From: Guillardia theta CCMP2712 | Lineage: Eukaryota > Cryptophyceae > Pyrenomonadales > Geminigeraceae | Length of the DNA stretch: 43,343 nucleotides | Direction: 5' to 3' | NCBI RefSeq assembly: GCF_000315625.1 | Contig: NW_005434661.1 | Location: 1 to 43,343 of the forward strand | Shown: positions 1 to 9,812 of the stretch, one piece after another | Numbering within the stretch: position 1 is the first letter of the stretch | How the letters are laid out: every line of letters begins with the position of its first letter | The notes under the pieces: generated by a model | Told to the model about the DNA's origin: nothing | Seen by the model: the letters and a program-made list of their open reading frames with translations, nothing else | Databases searched by the model: none | Made by a program: the position numbers and the translations under genes

Positions 1-482
1 GCTTTACTCTCTTGCACTGAGTCTACGATCAGTCCGATCTCTTCAAATTTCTTCTTCAGCTTTTCTTCATGGTTGACATACACCGAGGAGATGCCCAGGA
101 GAGTCATGGAGATGAAGGAAGTCACCTCGTTGCCTGCTGAGGCGGTGTATGTCTCGACCTTCTCCTTCTTGGCTTCTTCAATCTGCTGCATAAACCACTC
201 TCTGGATGCGTCACTCCATCCAGTCATCGCTTCTTGCAGAAGCTCACGTCGTGCCTGCTGACATGTCGAGCGGATGGCTTCTGCGATAGCGTCGGGGGTG
301 CATCCCTCCACAGCCTTGCAAGCCTGGGCTGTCCTGCTGTTCGGATAACGCTTCGCGAAGCTCTTCACCCTCTCGACGAGATCAGCTTCGAGGACAGAGG
401 CATCCACAAGTCCGCTCTGCGTGTATTGGCATGATCTCCGATACAGCAGGTTGCGAACATTTTCATCATACTGAAGAACCAT
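1..482 (-). CDS. Unknown protein, 5' part (runs off left edge)
   Basis: An open frame of 160 codons runs on the minus strand from an ATG at 482-480 to the window edge without a stop. The product is hydrophilic and helix-rich. It starts MVLQYDENVRNLLYRR, has a middle stretch with Cys residues and Arg/Glu-rich helices, and ends at the edge in a charged segment (EEKLKKKFEEIGL). I see no signal peptide, membrane segment or motif I recognise. Codon use and steady charge patterning look like a real gene. The ATG could be preceded by another exon to the right, because an in-frame stop lies only a few codons upstream. Function unknown. Confidence 0.6.
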   Translation of the reverse strand, partial: MVLQYDENVRNLLYRRSCQYTQSGLVDASVLEADLVERVKSFAKRYPNSRTAQACKAVEGCTPDAIAEAIRSTCQQARRELLQEAMTGWSDASREWFMQQIEEAKKEKVETYTASAGNEVTSFISMTLLGISSVYVNHEEKLKKKFEEIGLIVDSVQESK

Positions 483-574
483 ACTTAGAAAGCTATTTGA
501 AGTATACAAACCTCTCGCTTGCAGCTTCCTTGGCGCCCTGGCAGCTTCCCCTACACCACGCGTGCAGCCATGGT

Positions 575-688
575 GCCTGAAATAACCGGCGCAGCCTGAA
601 ATAACCGGCGCTGCCTGAAATAACCGGCGCTGCCTGAAATAACCGGCGCTGCCTGAAATAACCGGCGCTGCCTGAAATAACCGGCGCT
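575..688. repeat. 19-bp tandem repeat, six copies
   Basis: The unit gcctgaaataaccggcgct repeats with copies starting at 575, 594, 613, 632, 651 and 670, nearly without mismatch. It runs straight into the telomeric block at 691. Diverged copies of the same unit lie at about 975-1080. Confidence 0.95.
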
Positions 689-690
689 CC

Positions 691-746
691 TAAACCCTAA
701 ACCCTAAACCCTAAACCCTAAACCCTAAACCCTAAACCCTAAACCC
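691..746. repeat. Interstitial telomeric block, (TAAACCC)x8
   Basis: Eight perfect heptamers of the plant-type telomere sequence, C-rich strand on plus. This is the orientation expected for a left chromosome end, yet a coding frame lies to the left, so the block is internal. A decayed stretch with the same heptamer follows at about 1090-1135. Confidence 0.95.
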
Positions 747-969
747 TCAGTTAAGTTTGGGGGACAGCAGTCGGCAGGATTGGGTTTGGTTCTCGCTGTC
801 TTTTCTCTTCTCGCCGTTTGGCCTGTGCGACAGTGTCAGGGTCAAGCCTCCTCGACTCTCCTGATTTTCCTCGTACTGATTTTTAACTTAACTTTGAGTA
901 AAGGCCTAGAAAGCTGCGGGCCGGTCTTAATGCTTTACCCGGCCGCTGGCAGGCTTCGAGTACCAAGGC

Positions 970-1137
970 ACTGCAGGTACCCGGGGCTGCCTGAAATACC
1001 CGGGGCTGTTTGAAATAACCGGGGCTGCCTGAAAATACTAGGGCCCGGCGGCTGCCACCTGAAATACTGGGCCCGGCGCTGAACCGTCCCTAAACCCTGA
1101 ACCCTAAACCAGGTAAACGGAAACGGTAAATCCTAAA
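970..1137. repeat. Decayed copies of the 19-bp repeat and telomeric heptamer
   Basis: Between about 975 and 1080 the core ctgaaata(a)ccgg recurs several times with substitutions and insertions. It is followed at 1088-1135 by ccctaaaccctgaaccctaa-like sequence. The order (19-mer, then telomeric) is the same as in the intact array at 575-746, so this looks like an older duplicate of that composite. Confidence 0.7.
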
Positions 1138-1596
1138 CCGTTGAACTTAGACTTACTAAGTTAGAGAAGGACTGTGAGGAGGTATTGGAGCGGGAGAAAC
1201 TTTTATGTCCCTTGCTGAATTTCATTTTTTCTTTCTTCTGCTTCTCAGTCTTGCCATGGACGAGAACAAATCTGTACATGCTCGCACGACTGAAAAGCGC
1301 AAGCGAAATGCGAGGAGTGCAGCCCCTCCCACCACCTTCATCCACTCATTCACAGAGAATAGTCCATCAATCTTACCAGGAAGCCTGTCGCCATATTGCT
1401 CACTCCTCCTGCGCTATGGCCATACCTCTCTCGCAGCTGCAAACCAGTCAACTTTTCAATCTGCTTACTTGCCCCTCTGTTCCCTCCCCTTCCTCCTTTT
1501 CCATCCACCTCCTGTACCTGCGCATAGCTAGCCGCATGGCTAAAGGAATCAAGGGCTCCAACTTCGCTTAGCCACCTCCTGAGATTAACAGTACGG

Positions 1597-4365
1597 TCAT
1601 ATGGATACATGGATCACCTCCTCCCACCTCTGCTGCTCCTGCTCCTCCTCGTTGTAGTTCTCTACAAAGTAAATCTTATGCTGCCCGTGGTACGAGAAGT
1701 TTGGTAAAGAGCCAAGGAAGCGCTGAATCTTCGCGGCCTGGAAATAACATAAAAAAGCAAAAGAAAGCATGTAGCAGAAACAGAACAAAGACCAAATCAA
1801 AAGAGGCAAAAATCAGAGGTTACCTCGGCTGGAGCTTCCTGCTCACCGAAGATGCTGACAACGTCGCTATGAGTGGCGACAATTGGAACATCCTGCAATT
1901 ACTTCAGTTCAAAGCTCAAAGAAAAGGGCAACACGTCAAAGCCGGCGTCGCGAAACGTTCTTCTCCAGCGATGAAACACAGAAAGTGGAATTTGCTAAAA
2001 GAAAGCGATGTGAGGAACAAGTCAGCGAGATAGGGAACAGAAGAACTAGAGACCCCGACAAGGAAAGAAGAAAGAGGGAAAAGGCGATAGTCGGATGATT
2101 TGACGGAAAGGAGAAACCTGATGCGCATTCACAACTAGCATGACAGACTGACATCTTGGTGCGAACGACTTCCAGCCCTGTTCAATTCTAAAGTGAATCT
2201 TACTCCAGCCTTCACGGTTGCCCCTTCCTTCACCTCATCTACTGCCTCTCTCAAGTTCTCAGGCTCCTCCCCCAGGTGATTACCTGAATTACGTGCATGA
2301 TCCTCCTGTAGTATCCTCGCCTGTGGACTTGTCATCGTCATTGTAGACGGAAACAGTGGCGAGCCTGTCTTTGAAACCCTCATCCTCGGTGTACGTCTGC
2401 AGCTCCGTCATCGTGTTTCGCTTCTACGACCAGCGATAGCTCACCCAGTTAACACCATCGGGGTCCGCCAGCTTTGAGATCGGGACACTCCGAATCACTA
2501 GGAGCATTTCAGGATAGTCTCTCTTCCTCCTCCACCCTCACCATGACCTCCACGGAGCACGATTGTTGCCTTGGGCTCAGAGGAGATTTGACCTCTGCAA
2601 GAGCCAGGCATGTACGTGAACTTCCGATAGCAACGAAATGCCGCAGCACAAGCAAAACTAACACAGGAAGGCACTGATGCAGCGCGATAGGAACTCCAGG
2701 GAGTCGCAGACCCGTCTTGAAGAGAGCAATTAGGATGCAAAAGCTCAGCAAGTGTGAACAGCAACCTTGCTCCAAAGAAAATCGGAAAGAGTTGATAAAT
2801 TCCACCAACGATCGTCTTCCATTCGTATCTGCATGACGTCCTCTCCCTAACAAGCAATTCGGGTTTAGGGTTTAGAGTTACAGTGGAACAAAATACCTTC
2901 ATGACGTTGACAGCGTTTGGCCCTGCGCAAGGCAGAACCTCGTTGACTACCTGTTGGACGTCAGAGCACACGAGAAGAAACGTGAAGTAGGAGGCAATCG
3001 GTATTTGGAATGAGTTGGAACGAGGTAGATGAAAGACAGGCAAGAAGAGCAAAAGGTGGGAGAAAGAATTAAGTGACGGGGAAAGGAGATCCATCCAAAG
3101 ATATTGACTGGGAACGAGCAATGGAGAGGACAGGAGGAGAAGCTGTGTGAAAGGACAAGAAAGAAAACTGCTTGAGTACAAGACAAACATAAGAGCTTAC
3201 CCCCACTCGCTTTCTAAAGTCTAACGACTTAAGTTGACTCTTAACCAAAGTGAACTCAGCGTCAAGTTCACTCTGCAAAACAAGAATCATATTTCATGTC
3301 TCATTGTTGCTTGTCCGATCAGAGCAAACCAAAGCAGATAATCAATTTCACTGACCTTAGTTGGTCGAAATTCATCGTTGAATTTGACCCCGATTGTGTC
3401 TACCACAAAAAACATACTTCTGCGCAGCGAGGAGAGTGATTCCAACATATTTCAAGCCTTCATGCAGACCGTCCGAGCCCTTGGGTAGCAAGCAATGGCA
3501 GCGCATACTTTGAGTAGGAACGAGTCGTAGATCCTTGAGTCGCGTCATCGAGGTAGTCAACCAAGTCGTGCTTACCTGAACCGCTTGGCACTTCATTGAC
3601 AACCCTCACGTAGTCCTCACCATCTGCTTGTGACTGAAGTGAGAGCAAGAGGCGGGGCGAGAGCCAAGAGCTACCACGATCATCCGAGGCAGAGGAGGTG
3701 ACGGGCTGTCTGCTCAATCCCGTCAACAGCAGGTTGATGAATCTTGACTTTGCCACAACCATCACATGCGCTTCATGCAGATAGTCAATGTACCTTTCCA
3801 TGGCCCATAAGCCCGAAGATGCAGATATGGCAGGGTCTGACCAAGAAGCGAATGCTCAGTCAGTCTAGGGGAGCAGAGAGCTGACCTGTCTCGGTCTCTG
3901 AACTTGTGAAGGATGTTTTGAATATCCTAGGAGAGCCAATAAGAAAAAGCTGTCAACTCAAAGCATTACACTTCACCTCACGGATGATAAGCCCGTGCTC
4001 GTAAGCCTCCATGTTCTTGTTTTCTTCCACTTGCCTGCGTCAGCAGCTGATCAAGCAACGAAACGTCGGGAGTGATGGAAGGAAGGAATCACACAGCATG
4101 CGGCCTCACCTAAACAGATGAAACTTGGATGAGAACTCTGCCAGCAAGTTCTCGTGCGCAAACTCATCGTTTGACGAGTCGACTGGCTTATCCGACGAAT
4201 CTACCTGCCACATCGAAATGAAAGGCCTCAGTGTTAGGCATCACATCCAAGATGAGCAGTGAATAAATTTGAGGCATGTCATCAGCGTACAAGCAAGCAC
4301 TGATACCATCTTACCTCACGCGGATCCCTGTCTGTCCTTTCATGCTCCCTTGCATGATCCGGCAT
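1597..4365 (-). CDS. IFI44-like P-loop GTPase (19 exons)
   Basis: Spliced by eye into 19 exons: 4365-4315, 4204-4110, 4034-3977, 3926-3886, 3836-3794, 3747-3576, 3533-3470, 3419-3356, 3272-3201, 2950-2897, 2840-2766, 2715-2675, 2620-2593, 2522-2487, 2423-2395, 2320-2284, 2177-2118, 1892-1824 and 1737-1597. The sum is 1230 nt, or 409 residues. G motifs occur in order: P-loop GLMGHGKS (the Lys and Ser are separated by a 46-nt intron), G3 in FFVVDTIGV, a strand MLVVNAHQ, and G4 in VPIVATHSD, followed near the C terminus by IYFVENYNEE. The TH-x-D form of G4 and the overall length fit the IFI44/IFI44L family within the TRAFAC GTPases; a GIMAP-like protein is the alternative. The middle exons (2487-2950) are the least certain. 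There is no signal peptide, so it is probably cytosolic. Function in an alga is unknown. Confidence 0.7.
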
Positions 4366-4752
4366 GCAGTGCTAGCTAACAGCCACGATCAACTCCGGCG
4401 TTTTGAACTGCGCAGGTTTAGTTTGGTTTTAGAAGGCGAGCAGCCGCATGTGGCAGGCGAGAAGAATCAGCAAGCAAGTGTAGCAGACAACCTTTGTTGA
4501 GATGACATGTTTGCTTGACAGACAGCTAGAGCAATCGACTCTCAATCAACATGTTTGCTTGACAGACAGCTAGAGCAATCAACTCTCAATCACATGCCTA
4601 CAAACTCAAACTAAAATCAGGTGCAATTCAGAAAAATATACAGCAGGTCGTTAAAAATCCGGCGAAGGACTTATTTGAACGGTTGCTATGAAGTACTAGG
4701 AAGCAGAAAATTAGCATACGTGTGTAGGCATCTTTTATTCAACCCCAGATCT
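4366..4752. promoter_or_regulatory. Divergent intergenic region between GTPase and deubiquitinase genes
   Basis: This 387-base gap separates two genes transcribed away from each other, so both promoters should lie here. It contains a two-copy 44-bp tandem repeat. I see no clear TATA box. Confidence 0.45.
4505..4592. repeat. 44-bp tandem duplication
   Basis: Two adjacent 44-bp copies (4505-4548 and 4549-4592), each starting acatgtttgcttgacagac, differ at about one base. They sit inside the divergent promoter region. Confidence 0.95.
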
Positions 4753-7700
4753 ATGAAGTGTGTAATGTCTCGAGTAGCATGCTTTGTTACATTTTTCCTA
4801 CTTGGATCGCTCGTGCACAACTGTGATGGACTTCGTAAAAGATCATTCAATGTCTACCCCTCTATGCGGCTGCAAAGCTTGGCCTCAAGAAGAACTTCTC
4901 TGCTTTCCCTCCGAGGCGGTGACGACTGCATGGAGCTTGACAGTGTCTCAATGACTGGACCTAATGCAACCAACGCGAGCAGCCCTCCGACAGTCATCGA
5001 CATTTTTGTGAAGTGGAAGCTAGAGACGTTGGAGCTCTCTGTAAATCTCGACTATCCCGTGGATGTCTTGAAGTCTCAGCTGTACACGATGACCAACGTC
5101 AAACCTGATGCTCAGCATCTTCTGGGAGTTTACACGCCAGGAGCAGGTGCCGACCTGAAGGACCTTGACCTCAAACCAGGACAGACCCTCATCATGTACG
5201 GCGAACCCAGCAGAGTGAAAGAAGAAGATGACTTAGATGTGGAGATGGGTGCTGAAAAAAGAATCCCTGCAAATACCTACAAATCATTCATTCACAAGAC
5301 TGCGCTGGGCGATCCGCTAGCAGAAATGATCGACAAGATGTCAATAGAGGAGATCATGGGAGACGGGAAGGATGCTCGCACTGATGTGAAAATGACGACT
5401 CTAGAGCAAAATGAGATCTCTGTTGCCATGAAAGATGCCTTTACCTCTCAAATATCTGTCCCTCACGAGACGCCGCTGACATTGCCTAAGGAATTATGGT
5501 CAAAAAGGCTACAGGATTTCACTGATGAAGATAGAGTTTTGCTGCGAAACTGGATGAACCTTACAAGAAACTGGCGAATAGCCACGAAGGAGTATGCAGC
5601 TAGAGCTGAAGAGATGAAGAGGAATGTGACAAAACAACAGCAAGAAGAAGAGGCTGAGAAAAGGCTAAACGAAATCGAAAATGAAATCGAAGAAGAATGT
5701 CAAGCCGTTGGTCTTTCGTACAGGAAAGCACAAGAACTTGTTGAAGAAGGCACGAGAGTCATTGTAGAAACAGACTTCTTGACCAACGATGAGACATTTC
5801 AAAAATACAAACACTTGATGGATCCTCCAGGGCTAAATTTGACGACGCTCCATTCTTCAAAAATTTTACAGATAATTACAGGAAATATGCCATTCGTGCA
5901 TGGGCGGCAAGTGCAAGAGAAGCGGTTCTTGATTCAATCGAGCAGGCTAAGATTGATAAGGAACGAAATGCTCAAGTTGCACGAGAATATGAGGAGAATA
6001 AAGGTCAATCGTATGCTTGTTTTTGTTGCTGAAATAATCTTGAGTGGCAGGAAAGGAGGTCGAATTTGACGAAGATGACGACTCAGCTGAAGATGATTAT
6101 TTAGATGATGAAGTTCCATCTGAGCAGAGATTGTTGTATGAGATGTGTGCATGGGGATGGAAGATGAGCGCTCGCACGCCGATCGGTTTAGAAAACTTGG
6201 GCAACACATGCTACATGGCGTCTGCTTTGCAGATGTTTCGCTGTGTCCCCGAGCTGCTCAAGGCAATTTGCAATTTTGAGCCTATGCAGGAGTCTCGATC
6301 GCATGCGCTGTCGCAGAATTTGATAGAAGCGATGAAGTTGTTGTTCATGGAGCTCACAGAACGCAAGGAATCAGTCTCGCCTCTCACTATGGTGCACCAC
6401 CTACGCAATTATGCTCCACAATTTGCAGAGGTCGGCATGATGGGCCCTGCTCAACAGGATGCAGAAGAATGTCTGTCAACCATGTTACAGGTAATCACAT
6501 TGTGAACACGTCCGTGTGTAAACTTTCGTTCACCGTATGCAGGCATTGATTGGTCAATTCCCGGGCAAGAAAAACAAGTGCCTAATCCGTGAGCTGTTTC
6601 AAATAGGATTGAAAAAAAAGATTCAGAATTCGGATCCAAATATCCCTGAAGAATCAGTCATTGTAAGACAAGACATGTCCACAATTAGCACTGATCGATT
6701 GTTTGGGACATCAATCAGAAGGAAACAACCATGCGGTTGCCTCTTATCATTGACGCAAAGACTAACACAATTCACGATAGCATACAAAAGGTTTGTGAGC
6801 ATCGAAAACTTTCTCGCTGAGTTTTCCTGGCAGACATTTAGTTACGAGATCCAGAAGCATTCAACGGCAACAGGGTAAGCCTTGAAGAATGGCTACAGAG
6901 CTCAGCATGACCTTGCTTCAGAGTTGATGCCACATACAATGTGTCTACTGAGGTGACAGCCTTCATGGTTGGTTGAAATTTTATGATATTTGTATTTATA
7001 CAGATCACTGAACTCCCCCCTTACCTGTTTGTGCACTTCGTTCGATTCTTCTGGAGAAATGTGAAGTATCGAAGAGACTGCTGCCTGTGATGTAATCTTC
7101 TTCTTTCTAGGATACCCAAAAGAAGGCTAAGATATGCCGTGACGTGCACTTTCCTGTTGTAAGACGCCTCCATATTGCACGATTCTTTTGCTTGACCTCA
7201 GAAATCATTTCTCCTAGATTCTCGATCTGTTGCCATACTGCAGCCCAGAGTTGAAAAATCCGATTGCTCGCAGCCTAGCCGAGCAGAAAGCTTCATACCT
7301 CCAGTCACATCCTGTAGGGCCACCAAATGGTGGTGTGGGGATTGGGCTGACAGAAGAATTTTCAGATCTGGGGAGACGGGGAAGTTGACGAGAATGAACG
7401 CAAGTGAGAGGAAAATTGCCCTTGATCTCCTGTACATTCAAACAGCCGCTCAGGTGGGCCGAGCTCGAGCAAGAAGAAATTCAGAATGAAATAGCAGAGG
7501 CAGAGCGTCTCAAGGTAACTGTTCCATTCCCGGGATCAACTTGAACGTGATTTTTTAGTCTGCCCTCGCTTCTGGTCGAAGCCTGAACGAGCAGGTCCAT
7601 TGATGCTGAACTCTATGAGACAAATCTTGATACGTGACTTTCAAAGAATGAAGAGGATGACGATCAGTTTGGCTACGGAGACGAAATGTGATTCAAAGAA

Positions 7701-8274
7701 CCTGGTTTGATTTATCTTGCTCACCGGCTGTGAGAAGGGAGGATGAAATTCCAGCAAATTCTACATCCGCGAACACCAACACCAACAACAAGACATCTTC
7801 ACAAGGCGACAGGCTCGAAGGCTGTTCCTCGTAAGACAACAACTTGAGAAATGAAATGGCAAGTTGAGGCTGATCCATCAGGCGACCTCTTTCTTCCATC
7901 TACGAGCTCCGTGCAGTGCTCACTCATCAAGGTCGATTTGCGGACGCTGGTCACTACATCGCTTGGATCAAGACAGGTCGGCGCATGACCTGATCCTCTG
8001 ATAGAACCAGTCACTTGTTTGGTTGATGCAGGCATCATGGAAAGAGCTTCTCCCAGAAGCGCACTGCAGCCCATGTGGCTCAAGTTTGACGATGAGAAGG
8101 TAATGGTACAAGACCCTGTCCCCGCTGATCAGCTGCCAACAGATCTCATTGCATCCTGAAGAAGAAGTGAAGAAGACTTCAGGAGGGTCAGAGGGGCCCA
8201 TTGCATACTTGTGTTTGTATGGGAGGTCAAGAGCACTCGCCGAGGGGTTAAACTTCGACGATCAGATACGTTGA
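4753..8274 (+). CDS. USP14/Ubp6-type deubiquitinase with N-terminal signal peptide
   Basis: Spliced by eye into 18 exons: 4753-5717, 5831-6003, 6051-6490, 6543-6662, 6719-6790, 6834-6874, 6922-6952, 7004-7060, 7111-7158, 7218-7313, 7366-7403, 7454-7514, 7559-7594, 7647-7687, 7735-7830, 7882-7976, 8032-8099 and 8143-8274. The total is 2610 nt, or 869 residues. The start at 4753 gives a secretory leader (hydrophobic core CFVTFFLLGSLV), then an Arg/Ser-rich stretch ending LLSLRGG. A ubiquitin-like fold follows (FVKWKLETLELSVNL), then a long acidic linker. The USP core has the Cys box GLENLGNTCYMAS, the strand LPPYLFVHFVRFFWR, the His box AVLTHQGRFADAGHY and WLKFDDEK. All catalytic residues are present. 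Ubp6/USP14 trims ubiquitin on proteasome substrates; the leader suggests this one acts inside the secretory or plastid route. Exon 1 could instead run past 5717 with a frame change near 5831. Confidence 0.85.
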
Positions 8275-8335
8275 GCTGGAATTCAACGAGGCTCACGGAA
8301 AAAATGTGAAAGAAAGAATATTTATTGAATTATTC

Positions 8336-9043
8336 TCAATCGGTGAATAACACAACATCTTCCAGTTTCAGATTCCACTCAACAAAACGAGCGTCGTGGT
8401 CATATGAAGCTCCATTAGATCGAAGAATTTGCATCCATTCATTCCTCTCCTGCTGTGTGCAAAATTTCCATGTAGAATTCTTGTTTGTTAGCTTTGAGCA
8501 TAGTCGTAAGGATTGTGAGTTATCCCTTTCTTTGGCCACCCTTATATCTCCAGGGTGAAGAAAAGTAAATTGCCGCTGATGATTGCGGTGCACTTGGATC
8601 AGAACTCTGCCATCTGCCAACAATTGGCAGGAGGCTGATGACGGGGGCTTTCCGGATTCAGCATACTGGAAGTGACATCTGCGCTGGGCAGTTACATCGG
8701 TCTTGGTGTCATTTCTCAATGGAACAGCTTTGACTGCAGAAGATGGTATCGCAGGCGCCTTGGCATTCTCGCCAAATGCAGATAAAACGTTCTTCGACTT
8801 GATGCTGTCTGCACGCGAGGAGGTGCAGGATGTTCCACGACGATTTTCCTTATTGTGCTCCATTCTTATCTTCCTTCGTAGAGTCAAACTGAGTTTTGTG
8901 TGCGACATAGAACTCGCTAGGATATTCTGCTGCCGCATGTCCATGATCGAAGAGAAGGTAGTTTTGCTGATATCCTTCCTGTCAGCAGGGCATGGTGGAA
9001 GCAGGCCGGTATGGATGATTTCATTCCATTGCTTTTCATGCAT
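8336..9043 (-). CDS. PH-like domain protein
   Basis: An uninterrupted frame on the minus strand gives about 235 residues from the ATG at 9043. The N-terminal half is basic and Ser-rich (LTLRRKIRMEHNKENRRG) and looks disordered. The C-terminal 110 residues look like a pleckstrin-homology fold: alternating strands (DGRVLIQVHR, RQFTFLHPGDIRVAK) and a closing helix with the diagnostic Trp (QQERNEWMQIL). The family assignment is from pattern only. The frame stays open upstream to 9166 without an ATG, so a short 5' exon is possible. It converges on the deubiquitinase gene with 61 bases between the stops. PH domains usually bind phosphoinositides or protein partners; no other domain tells what this one does. 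Confidence 0.6.
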   Translation of the reverse strand: MHEKQWNEIIHTGLLPPCPADRKDISKTTFSSIMDMRQQNILASSMSHTKLSLTLRRKIRMEHNKENRRGTSCTSSRADSIKSKNVLSAFGENAKAPAIPSSAVKAVPLRNDTKTDVTAQRRCHFQYAESGKPPSSASCQLLADGRVLIQVHRNHQRQFTFLHPGDIRVAKERDNSQSLRLCSKLTNKNSTWKFCTQQERNEWMQILRSNGASYDHDARFVEWNLKLEDVVLFTD

Positions 9044-9812
9044 GATGATCAAGGCGGAGGTTGAAGTCTGAGGGGAACTCAGAGCGAGACAGCAGGGAGG
9101 AGAGGTGGTGGGGGAAGACTGTGGGACTTGCTCGAGGAGGAGATGACTCGACGACGACTGACGCACGAAGCGCTCTCGTTGTGTAATAGAAGCTAGAGCA
9201 GAGTTTGACTACAAGAGTTTGACTGGGATCTTGCAACGACACATCATAATGGTGGGTATGTTCCGGTGGGTGAGGTCAAGTACCGGTACAATATCCTCAC
9301 CTTGTCTGTCATAGGCATGGGTACTGAACAGACCAACGTTAGTTAGAGGGGTGATGGACACAAAGGGGTGGGTCCCGGATGCTCCAGGCACGTTGCCTTT
9401 TATAGTGAGGTACAAAGTATAACCCCACTTTATTGTAGTAAATGGAGGGGTACTTGACGGGGTACAGATCTATCCGTGGCCCCTGCACGTCGGGCAATCC
9501 TGGTGCCAGTCAAACGTGCCACCCATCCCCCACGTGTTTGTACCACAGAAGAATCAGTTGATATGGGCTTCAGACTGAACTACTGCAGGCAGTCGGACTC
9601 CGAGAGTCGAAATCGCCTCTTTTGGCTACCTCAACGACGGGCTAGAGTTGGGGGCCACTGGGCTTGTGTCACGGACGTCAGCACACCCGCCTCAGAGTCA
9701 GGCTTGATGGTGACCCGGAGTCGGACTCCCCCACCGTCACTGGTGACCGGGCCCATGGGGTTACGTCCAAGTTTAGATTATTTAAATCTAAACCCAGCAG
9801 ATTTTCTGCACT
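9044..9812. repeat. Gene-free stretch with G-rich dispersed repeat and GC-rich segment
   Basis: I see no gene. About 9240-9480 is rich in GGTGGG and GGGGTAC words; ataatggtgggta at 9246-9258 recurs at 13547-13559. About 9590-9765 is a GC-rich segment with repeated ggactc/gagtcgg words, like the island at 27960-28440. Class unknown. Confidence 0.5.

Larger units (their letters stand above)
483..1596. other. Gene-poor, repeat-bearing stretch
   Basis: I can support no gene here. The stretch holds a 19-bp tandem array, a telomeric block and degraded relatives of both (annotated separately). Around 1140-1570 there are short open frames on both strands. One plus-strand piece reads like a coiled coil (LEKDCEEVLERE) and an ATG lies at 1257, but I could not build a convincing exon chain. 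Confidence 0.5.

Noticed and set aside
780-1013. 77-codon frame right of the telomeric block
   Set aside because: Low-complexity, overlaps the decayed 19-mer copies, no neighbouring exon.
2498-3190. 230-codon minus-strand frame
   Set aside because: It runs through introns of the GTPase gene; only short pieces (for example VVNEVLPCAGPNAVNVMK) are exons, and the rest is pyrimidine-rich intron.
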